From an uncultured Spirochaetia bacterium (GTDB lineage Bacteria; Spirochaetota; CALGPD01), in contig CALGPD010000178.1 in the NCBI GenBank assembly GCA_937960625.1, positions 1 to 6,983 of the forward strand: a DNA stretch of 6,983 nucleotides, in the 5' to 3' direction. The position numbers were made by a program, and so were the translations under genes. The notes beneath the pieces are model-generated. The model saw nothing but the letters and a program-made list of their open reading frames with translations. It was not told where the DNA came from and did no database searches. This document shows positions 1-5,351 of this stretch, one piece after another (position 1 is the stretch's first letter; the number at the start of each line of letters is the position of its first letter).

Positions 1-318
1 ATATCCTTCTGTTTGCGAATATTGAAAAGCCTTGTTTTTATCGTTTTTTATTGTACGCAATGCAGAGCGTTTTAACTGTTTTATAGGGAATAAACTTTCA
101 TCAGGCAATCCTCCTGCAAAAGAAATAAATCCCGGTTTGCCTATTACTTTTAATATTTCTCTGATAGCAGACGATTTGGTATTTTTTACCCGTTTTGAAT
201 AATAATCCTGAATTTGATCAGAACGGAAGAAAGGAACAATTTTGTTTATATTCTTGTTAAGATTCTGAATTGTTTCACTTTGGATAAAATTATGAATGAT
301 TTTTTTTAAACGGCTCAA
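1..318 (-). CDS. PLP-dependent aminotransferase, class I/II (2-aminoadipate transaminase-like), N-terminal part
   Basis: Only the first 106 codons are in the window; the gene runs off the left edge. Residues about 49-78 (SSAIREILKV, then SFAGGLP, then LFP) and the AFQYSQTEGY stretch near residues 97-106 match the N-terminal arm and substrate-side loop of fold-type I PLP aminotransferases of the LysN/MocR-like group, which transfer amino groups between amino acids and 2-oxo acids in the cytoplasm. The PLP lysine lies beyond the window. No ATG or GTG exists in frame before the conserved region, so the start is taken as TTG at 318-316, preceded by TAAGG (331-327) eight bases upstream; the TAA of that motif is the stop of the preceding gene. 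This start gives roughly 40 residues before the usual family beginning. It is the fourth gene of the minus-strand ilv operon. The family call is firm; the substrate is not. Confidence 0.85.
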   Translation of the reverse strand, partial: MSRLKKIIHNFIQSETIQNLNKNINKIVPFFRSDQIQDYYSKRVKNTKSSAIREILKVIGKPGFISFAGGLPDESLFPIKQLKRSALRTIKNDKNKAFQYSQTEGY

Positions 319-326
319 TATAAATA

Positions 327-331
327 CCTTA
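327..331 (-). promoter_or_regulatory. Ribosome binding site overlapping a stop codon (TAAGG)
   Basis: On the minus strand TAAGG combines the TAA stop of the isochorismatase-like gene with the Shine-Dalgarno of the aminotransferase gene, 8 nt ahead of its TTG start. This arrangement suggests coupled translation and is what decides the TTG start. Confidence 0.5.
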
Positions 332-889
332 TTTAATTAATTTGGACACTGTCCGGAAATTATCGTGTAAAGCGTTTTTCATCATTTCAAAAGCCATCAT
401 TTCCACAGTAATTAGTTCTCCGCCATAATGAGAAAACCGGTCTAAAGCGATTTTTTTATCATTTTCCTTTCTGCTACCAACCGCATCAGTAAGTAAATAT
501 ACTTCATAATCATCCGCAAGGGCATCCAATCCTGTTTGTAATACGCAGATATGAGTTTCTATGCCGCAGAGTATTAAGTGTTTTGCTTTTGTACTTTTTA
601 ATTTTTGTATAAAGGCCGGTTCTCCAAAACAAGAAAATGAAGATTTAATTATATATCCGTTGGAATCAATAACGTCTTTAATTCCACTAACAGTATTCCC
701 GATTTTTTCAGGTAATTGTTCGGTAACAATAACGTGGATACCTAATGTTTCAGCAACTTGAACAGCTTTTACAGCTTCTTTTAATACAGTTTCATTATCA
801 TATATAGCAGGTAGCAATTTTTCTTGAAAATCAATCACAACGAGAACTGTATTTTTATCAGGTATGAGTAACTTACCTCTATTTTCCAT
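329..889 (-). CDS. Isochorismatase-family cysteine hydrolase
   Basis: A 186-residue protein spanning the whole isochorismatase-like fold. The expected Asp-Lys-Cys catalytic set is visible: D20 in VVIDFQEKLLP, K82 before SSFSCF, and C115 in GIETHICV. The TEQ-P-G segment (56-64) and the DAVGSR and MAFEMM segments (135-140, 165-170) resemble the ISOC1/ISOC2 and YcaC type of cysteine hydrolase rather than a siderophore-pathway isochorismatase, which would need chorismate genes nearby. Substrates of this subgroup are mostly unknown; amide or imide hydrolysis is typical of the superfamily. The ATG at 889 has AAGGA 10 nt upstream. The gene starts 13 nt after ilvN stops and ends 10 nt before the aminotransferase start, so it is probably co-transcribed with ilvBN. 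It is full length with no sign of damage. Confidence 0.9.
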   Translation of the reverse strand: MENRGKLLIPDKNTVLVVIDFQEKLLPAIYDNETVLKEAVKAVQVAETLGIHVIVTEQLPEKIGNTVSGIKDVIDSNGYIIKSSFSCFGEPAFIQKLKSTKAKHLILCGIETHICVLQTGLDALADDYEVYLLTDAVGSRKENDKKIALDRFSHYGGELITVEMMAFEMMKNALHDNFRTVSKLIK

Positions 890-902
890 ATATGTTCAAT
901 CC

Positions 903-1391
903 TTAATCACTTATATTCATTTCTCGGGGGATTGCAATTTTACCCGTTCTGGTAACATCGATTATACCATAAGGTTTAACAAGTTCAATGAATGCATTGA
1001 TTTTGGAAGGTTTTCCTTTTATTTCAACGCATAAACTTCTTGGCCCTACATCAACCGCCCTGCCTTCAAATACGTGCGATAAATCTAAAATCTCACTCCG
1101 GCTATGACCTTTTAAATTGATCCGGACAAATGCAAGCTCAGTTTCAACATGGTCGATATGGGTTAAATCACTAACCTTTATAGTGTCAATGAGTTTATTT
1201 AACTGTTTTTTAACCTGTTCGATTATTTTTTCGTCGCCGTGAGTAACTATTGTCATTCTTGAAAAATTAGGGTCTTCAGTTTCTCCAACTGTCAGGCTTT
1301 TAATATTATAACCACGTGAGGAGAATAACCCCGCGACTTTTGCTAAAACTCCAAATTTATTTTCAACTAATACGCTTATTGTACTTAACAT
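903..1391 (-). CDS. ilvN: Acetolactate synthase (AHAS) small regulatory subunit
   Basis: Regulatory partner of the catalytic subunit encoded just upstream. It activates the large subunit and usually confers feedback inhibition by valine. The protein has an N-terminal ACT domain (about residues 3-75) and the C-terminal ALS small-subunit domain (about 80-160; VDVGPRSLCVEI, then a PYGIIDVTRTGKIAIPRE end). N11, G14 and N29, positions linked to valine binding and resistance in the E. coli enzyme, are all present, so valine inhibition is expected by inference. I start at the ATG at 1391, giving 162 residues, the usual family length, with the ACT domain beginning at residue 3. An in-frame ATG at 1415 would add eight residues (MKLWGWRN) inside ilvB and looks spurious. 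The start lies 1 nt after the ilvB stop, typical of translational coupling that balances subunit amounts. Confidence 0.95.
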   Translation of the reverse strand: MLSTISVLVENKFGVLAKVAGLFSSRGYNIKSLTVGETEDPNFSRMTIVTHGDEKIIEQVKKQLNKLIDTIKVSDLTHIDHVETELAFVRINLKGHSRSEILDLSHVFEGRAVDVGPRSLCVEIKGKPSKINAFIELVKPYGIIDVTRTGKIAIPREMNISD

Positions 1392-1392
1392 A

Positions 1393-3126
1393 TTACGCCA
1401 TCCCCATAATTTCATTTATTGCTTTACCCGCAGGAACCATAGGAAATACGTTTTCTTCCCGCGAAATTACAAATTCTATTACACTAGGTTTTCCGTTAAA
1501 CAATTCTTCTTTTAATACACTTTCAACCTGTCCAACTTCCGTAACTCTAACTCCGCTTATTCCGTATGCTTTAGCAAGAGCAACAAAGTCAGGTATATAT
1601 TTATGGCATTCGCTTCCCTGTACTCCCTTGCATTCCGGAGGGCATTCATCATCTTTAAGCAAGCACGTGCTGGAGTATCTTCTGTCAAAGAATAATTCCT
1701 GCCATTGCCTTACCATACCAAGATAACCGTTATTTAGAATAATTATTTTAACGGGTAAGTTATATAAAGCTGCAGTTGCAAGTTCCTGTATATTCATTTG
1801 TATTGATCCGTCTCCAGCAATATCAACAACGATCTTATCCGGAAAAGCTACCTGCGCTCCAAGTGCAGCAGGATAACCGTAACCCATTGTACCTAATCCA
1901 CCTGAAGTTAACAGACTTCTTGGATTTTTATATCTAAAATACTGAGCTGCCCACATTTGATTTTGGCCTACTTCAGTTGAAACTATACAGTCCCCTTTGG
2001 TAAGTTCACTGATTTTCTCAATAACAAACTGAGGTTTAATATCTCCGTCAGGTGATTGAATGTATTTTGAAGGATGTTCTTCTTCCCATTTTTTACACAA
2101 ACTGCGCCAATCATCAATTTTACATTCCTTAACGTTTTTAGTTAACTCGGGAATTATTGTTTTGGCATCACCTACAATTGGTATGTCAACACCAACACTT
2201 TTTGAAATAGAAGTGGGGTCAATGTCAACGTGAATAACTTTAGCAATCGGCGCAAAGGCATCTAGTTTACCCGTTACACGGTCATCAAACCTTGCTCCCA
2301 CGCTGAGTATTAAATCACACTCTGTGAGCGCGTAATTTGCTTGATAAGTGCCATGCATTCCGGGCATTCCAAGCCATAAAGGATTGTCAGGGTCAATGCT
2401 TCCAAGCCCGAGAAGTGTCGTAGTAACCGGAACTTTGCATTTATCCACAAACTTTCTAAAATCATCCGCAGCATCGCTTGAGATAATTCCGCCTCCGGCC
2501 ATAATCACCGGCCTTTTAGCATTACTAAGCATTTTCATTGCTTTCTTGATTTGTCCCGGGTGGCCTTCATAGTTGGGATTATATCCTCTAAGTTCAACTT
2601 TTTCAGGATATTTAAACTCGGTTTTCCCTTTTGAAATATCTACAGGAATATCTATTAATACAGGGCCTTTTCTTCCGGTGTTTGCGATGTGAAAAGCCTC
2701 TTTAACAGTTTTTGATAATTCGTTTATATCTTTAACGAGAAAATTGTGTTTAGTAATAGGCCGTGTTATTCCTACCATATCAACTTCCTGAAAAGCATCG
2801 TTTCCAATCATTGATGAAGCAACCTGACCCGTTATAATTACCATAGGAATACTGTCCATGTTCGCTGTCGCAATTCCGGTAACCGTATTCGTTGCTCCTG
2901 GCCCTGAAGTTGCAAGGCAGACACCGACTTTTCCTGAAGCTCTTGCGTATCCGTCAGCCATATGCGCGGCACCCTGTTCATGGCGGGGCAAAATAACTTT
3001 AATATCCTTTTCATCAAATAGTACATCGAAAATCGGAATAACCACTCCGCCGGGGTATCCGAAAATTGTGTCAACGCCTTCTTTTTTAAGGCTTTCTACC
3101 AATATCTGAGCTCCAGTCAACTCCAT
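1393..3126 (-). CDS. ilvB: Acetolactate synthase (AHAS) large catalytic subunit
   Basis: Catalyses ThDP-dependent condensation of pyruvate with pyruvate or 2-oxobutyrate, the first common step of valine, leucine and isoleucine synthesis. The 577 residues hold the three domains: TPP-binding N-terminal (about 1-165), central FAD-associated (about 190-325) and TPP-binding C-terminal (about 385-555). Visible key residues are E50 in PRHEQGAAHMADGYA (ThDP activation), F112-Q113-E114, K126-H127-N128, the GARFDDRVTG FAD segment (277-286), and the ThDP/Mg motif from G438-D439-G440 to N465-N466. W475 matches the tryptophan of the herbicide-binding region. The ATG at 3126 follows TGGAG by 6 nt. First gene of the operon. 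Oddity: between RRYSST and PDF (residues 488-510) there is a Cys-rich insertion with C488, C495, C499, C507 and H508, where most homologues have a short loop. Confidence 0.97.
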   Translation of the reverse strand: MELTGAQILVESLKKEGVDTIFGYPGGVVIPIFDVLFDEKDIKVILPRHEQGAAHMADGYARASGKVGVCLATSGPGATNTVTGIATANMDSIPMVIITGQVASSMIGNDAFQEVDMVGITRPITKHNFLVKDINELSKTVKEAFHIANTGRKGPVLIDIPVDISKGKTEFKYPEKVELRGYNPNYEGHPGQIKKAMKMLSNAKRPVIMAGGGIISSDAADDFRKFVDKCKVPVTTTLLGLGSIDPDNPLWLGMPGMHGTYQANYALTECDLILSVGARFDDRVTGKLDAFAPIAKVIHVDIDPTSISKSVGVDIPIVGDAKTIIPELTKNVKECKIDDWRSLCKKWEEEHPSKYIQSPDGDIKPQFVIEKISELTKGDCIVSTEVGQNQMWAAQYFRYKNPRSLLTSGGLGTMGYGYPAALGAQVAFPDKIVVDIAGDGSIQMNIQELATAALYNLPVKIIILNNGYLGMVRQWQELFFDRRYSSTCLLKDDECPPECKGVQGSECHKYIPDFVALAKAYGISGVRVTEVGQVESVLKEELFNGKPSVIEFVISREENVFPMVPAGKAINEIMGMA

Positions 3127-3146
3127 AATTTACTCCAGTTTAGTTT

Positions 3147-3175
3147 GCATTTATATGGAATAAATCCCAAAATGC
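3147..3175 (-). promoter_or_regulatory. Possible hairpin in the ilvB leader
   Basis: GCATTT and AAATGC pair around an inner TGG/CCA stem, with a 3-nt bulge on one side and an 8-nt loop, about 20-50 nt upstream of the ilvB start. It is too weak and AT-rich to be called an attenuator. The rest of 3127-3350 is AT-rich leader and spacer. I saw no clear -35/-10 pair, T-box or leader peptide there, although the operon promoter must lie in or near it. Confidence 0.2.
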
Positions 3176-3350
3176 GTTAAAGAATTAGGTCTAAATATAT
3201 AAAAAAAAAGTAAATAGGGAAAATTATTTTTCTATTGCAACTAACAATATGGATAGAATTTATACTTATTTTGATATGCGGTTGTTTTATAGGATGTTTT
3301 AAATGATTAAACTTTTCAAATAGTATTTTTTAAGTGGTAAAAGATTATTT

Positions 3351-4182
3351 TTATAATAGTTTTTCAATTTGATGCTTTGTCAAATCTGTAACAGCGGCAA
3401 TGGATTCAATATCGAATCCGTTTTGGAGCATTTTTTTTTGTTATGTTTATTTTTTCGTTTTCAATACCTTCTTTTTTTTCTTTAATTCCTTGTCTTTTTC
3501 CCTCTTCTTTACCTTGCTTTTATGCTTCCTGTTTAGCATATTCGATTATTGCCTGGTCATCCCGTTTTCTTTTCAGCATTGATTCGTACAATTCTCTCAT
3601 TTTATCATTACCGGTGAACTTTTTATATTCATTATGCGTTTTTTCAATTTCTGTTTTTTGTTCTAATATGCCTTTTATGTTCTCCTCCATTTAATGGCCT
3701 TCAACAGTTAAATATTCAAACCAAAGTTTTAAGTCTTCATTAAGTTGAGATATATTACTTTTAAACTTCGGCATTTCCAAAAAGTGAATTTGAAAATTGC
3801 CGGTTAATAAAACGTTTTTGCTCTTGTATTCAAAAGGTAAGAAACAAGAGTGAAAGTTGTCAAGTTCCTGTATTAAATTAAAATCTAAAATGTTAATACA
3901 AATAACGGGTTTAAGTTTGTTGTAATAATTACCCTCGGATAATTGCGCGCTGTATAATTTAGCCTAATAATAAAAAGTCCTATGTTTATATTCATATCCC
4001 GGTGTTAATTGGACTTCAATTTTATAAACTTCTCCTTCAGCGTCTTTGGCTTTAATATCCAGCACCGTGTATTTATCCGTTGTGAATTCTTTGATATCTT
4101 CGGGATGAAGGTCAGCGGTTTCCTCTCTGCCGAAAATATATTTAAACACTATATCTTTAAGCGGATTAATAGATTCAACCAT
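3351..4182 (-). pseudogene. Rpn / PD-(D/E)XK nuclease-family transposase, decayed
   Basis: Reading from ATG at 4182, the N-terminus (SINPLKDIVFKYIFGREET) and then VLDIKAKDAEGEVYKIEVQ are the signature of the PD-(D/E)XK nuclease transposase / Rpn family, including the Asp and the E-x-Q of the nuclease core. The frame is broken by TAG at 3966-3964, in a spot where relatives read tyrosine-tyrosine-tryptophan (so TGG became TAG), by TAA at 3693-3691, and by TAA at 3522-3520. A frameshift follows at the nine-base homopolymer 3431-3439, after which the typical C-terminus (MLQNGFDIESIAAV, then an end in IEKLL and TAA at 3353-3351) reads in another frame. Between residues 25 and 26 (near 4108) roughly 20-30 residues of the usual family sequence are missing. 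Rebuilt, it would be near the family's usual 280-310 residues. No flanking inverted repeats were seen and no good ribosome site precedes the ATG. Confidence 0.88.
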
Positions 4183-4257
4183 ATGAAAAATTTTACAGTA
4201 ATAATAAATAAAATTTAAATTTGAAATAATATAATTATAATTGATAGTTTCATTATA

Positions 4258-4286
4258 TTGACCTCGCTTTAATTTTACCATATATT
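4258..4286 (+). promoter_or_regulatory. Sigma-70-type promoter of the thioesterase gene
   Basis: TTGACC (4258-4263) and TATATT (4281-4286) are separated by exactly 17 nt. Transcription would begin near 4293, leaving a leader of about 15 nt that contains the AAGGAG ribosome site (4298-4303), 5 nt before the ATG at 4308. Confidence 0.7.
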
Positions 4287-4307
4287 TACGCATAAAAAGG
4301 AGCAGTC

Positions 4308-4715
4308 ATGGCTGATTTTAACTTTTCTTTCCCTTTACAAGTAAGAATTTCCGATGTGAACTACGGCAATCACGTTAGCTATGCATATTACCTATTATAC
4401 TTTCAGGATGCCAGAATTGCTTACCTAAATAATCTCGGGTTTTCAGAACTCGATATCGGCGGCAAAGGCATTATCGTTACCGAAGTAAACTGCAAATACA
4501 AACGCGAACTTAAACTAGGAGATAAACTCGATGTACATTGCAAAGTCTCTTCTTTATCCTCAAAAGGCTTTGAAATGGACTATGAAATTAAACGCGCCGG
4601 CAAATCCTGTGCCACAAGCCACATGAATTTCCTGTGCTTTGATTACAACGAAAAAAAGGTATCAGCTCTACCCGAAGTTTTTTCCAAAAAAGTCAGTGAG
4701 TTTGAGGGGATTTAA
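4308..4715 (+). CDS. Hotdog-fold acyl-CoA thioesterase (4HBT/YbgC-FadM type)
   Basis: A 135-residue cytoplasmic protein, normal length for a single-hotdog thioesterase that hydrolyses acyl-CoA or acyl-carrier thioesters. The N-terminal strand and active-site segment read VRISDVNYGNHVSYAYY: D16 sits where the 4HBT family has its catalytic aspartate, with G20-N21-H22 at the start of the long hotdog helix. The LGFSELDIGGKGIIVTEV segment (43-60) and the KYKRELKLGD turn (63-72) continue the usual fold, with beta strands to about residue 115. The SDVNYGNH form marks a subgroup distinct from classical YbgC (which has D-x-G-G-V-V-Y) and FadM, so the exact substrate is open. The gene has its own promoter and an AAGGAG site 5 nt from the ATG, and appears monocistronic. 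No strong terminator follows. There is no functional link to either neighbour. Confidence 0.85.
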   Translation: MADFNFSFPLQVRISDVNYGNHVSYAYYLLYFQDARIAYLNNLGFSELDIGGKGIIVTEVNCKYKRELKLGDKLDVHCKVSSLSSKGFEMDYEIKRAGKSCATSHMNFLCFDYNEKKVSALPEVFSKKVSEFEGI

Positions 4716-4939
4716 GGATTATTTTTTCAACGTATATCAATTCTGCACAGGATTAGAAAAATTAACTTCCTTTGAATAAACCCAGATTTTAGCATAAATA
4801 AAGAAGCGCCAAGTAGTCTGATACCGAATGAGTATTCATTAGCGGTAAAATAAACAGTAGAACTAATCCTCTTTGTTGTGCAAACATTAACCTTTATTTC
4901 TGAATATTGCATAAATTTTTATACATTAAATATTTTCAA
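4716..4939. other. Intergenic region without a convincing gene
   Basis: About 220 nt between the thioesterase stop and the next promoter. A 61-codon open frame on the minus strand (4727-4912) has no ribosome site and no recognisable motif, and I do not call it. The stretch holds an interrupted inverted repeat (TGCACAGGATTAG at 4744-4756 against CTAATCCT at 4863-4870 and TGTGCA at 4877-4882). I see no tRNA and no strong terminator. Confidence 0.5.
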
Positions 4940-4967
4940 TTGACTTTCAAATATAATAGTATAAAAT
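4940..4967 (+). promoter_or_regulatory. Sigma-70-type promoter of the radical SAM operon
   Basis: TTGACT (4940-4945), a 16-nt spacer, and TAAAAT (4962-4967); TATAAA one to two bases earlier is an alternative -10. Transcription would start near 4974 and give a leader of about 49 nt containing the palindrome at 4981-4997 and the Shine-Dalgarno at 5010-5017. Confidence 0.6.
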
Positions 4968-4980
4968 AAAGTAAAATCGT

Positions 4981-4997
4981 TACAACGATGCGTTGTA
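4981..4997 (+). promoter_or_regulatory. Palindrome in the 5' leader (operator or hairpin)
   Basis: TACAACG, spacer ATG, CGTTGTA: a perfect 7-bp inverted repeat just downstream of the predicted transcription start and 13 nt before the Shine-Dalgarno. The position suits a repressor operator or a small leader hairpin. Which of these applies, and what binds, cannot be told from sequence. Confidence 0.5.
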
Positions 4998-5009
4998 TTG
5001 TATTTTATT

Positions 5010-5017
5010 AAAGGAGG
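5010..5017 (+). promoter_or_regulatory. Strong Shine-Dalgarno (AAAGGAGG)
   Basis: A near-perfect anti-16S match 5 nt before the ATG at 5023. It is the best ribosome site in the window, so the small protein is probably translated well, more so than the downstream radical SAM gene with its 9-nt spacing. Confidence 0.75.
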
Positions 5018-5022
5018 CTTAA

Positions 5023-5331
5023 ATGGATAGAGACGGCTGGTTTGACGGGCAGGGTATAGACCTATTTAAAAACGCTCTTGACAAACGCAAAAAAGAATGG
5101 GACGAAATAATGGCAGACGGAGTGGTATCTGAAAAAGAAATCAAAATGCAAAAAGCAGTAATTATTAAGAAATTGAAACGTATTGAGTCTGAACTCGGTG
5201 ACTCACAACACAGATTGGTAACCGATGTTTTAATCGATTATGAACTTTTAATTAGAATGTTAATGTACCCGGATACTATCCCTGACGGAGAAACAAAAGG
5301 GCGCATAGTAACCAGAGACAAAAACGAATAA
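5023..5331 (+). CDS. Small protein of unknown function, partner of the radical SAM enzyme
   Basis: A 102-residue protein that I do not recognise. After an Asp/Gly-rich start (DRDGWFDGQG), residues about 12-31 and 36-60 look like two charged amphipathic helices with many Lys and Glu. Residues 62-81 look like a third, more hydrophobic helix (LIDYELLIRMLM). A short turn-rich acidic end follows (YPDTIPDGE, then a basic-acidic tail). It has no signal peptide, no membrane segment, no cysteine and no Gly-Gly leader cleavage site. Promoter, palindrome and very strong Shine-Dalgarno lie directly upstream, and the radical SAM gene follows after 20 nt, so the two are almost certainly co-transcribed. It could be a recognition or chaperone partner, or a precursor peptide: aromatic-X-Asp triads occur at W6-F-D8 and Y82-P-D84. 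A role as partner is inferred from context only. Confidence 0.8.
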   Translation: MDRDGWFDGQGIDLFKNALDKRKKEWDEIMADGVVSEKEIKMQKAVIIKKLKRIESELGDSQHRLVTDVLIDYELLIRMLMYPDTIPDGETKGRIVTRDKNE

Positions 5332-5351
5332 GGCGAAAGGAGTAATTATAT

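Noticed and set aside
1392..1415. Longer ilvN start at the ATG at 1415
   Set aside because: It would add eight residues before the ACT domain and overlap ilvB by 23 nt. The ATG at 1391 gives the standard length and the standard distance to the domain.
3180..3240. Promoter for ilvB in the poly-A/T stretch
   Set aside because: TATATT-like -10 sequences are present on the minus strand, but no acceptable -35 stands at 16-18 nt. The run is too AT-rich to choose a site.
3443..3694. Phe/Ser-rich plus-strand open frame that looks like a membrane protein
   Set aside because: It is the antisense shadow of the Lys/Glu-rich C-terminal half of the Rpn-type pseudogene.
3691..3966. Stop-codon readthrough or code reassignment in the Rpn-type gene
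   Set aside because: Both TAG and TAA interrupt it, a frameshift and an internal deletion are also present, and all neighbouring genes use TAA normally. Decay explains it better.
4183..4293. Upstream extension of the Rpn-type pseudogene to an ATG at 4293
   Set aside because: The added residues have no family similarity and no ribosome site, and the region overlaps the opposite-strand promoter at 4258-4286. Family homology begins at the ATG at 4182.
4727..4912. 61-codon minus-strand open frame
   Set aside because: No ribosome site, no recognisable domain, unusual composition, and placed in an AT-rich spacer. Treated as chance.
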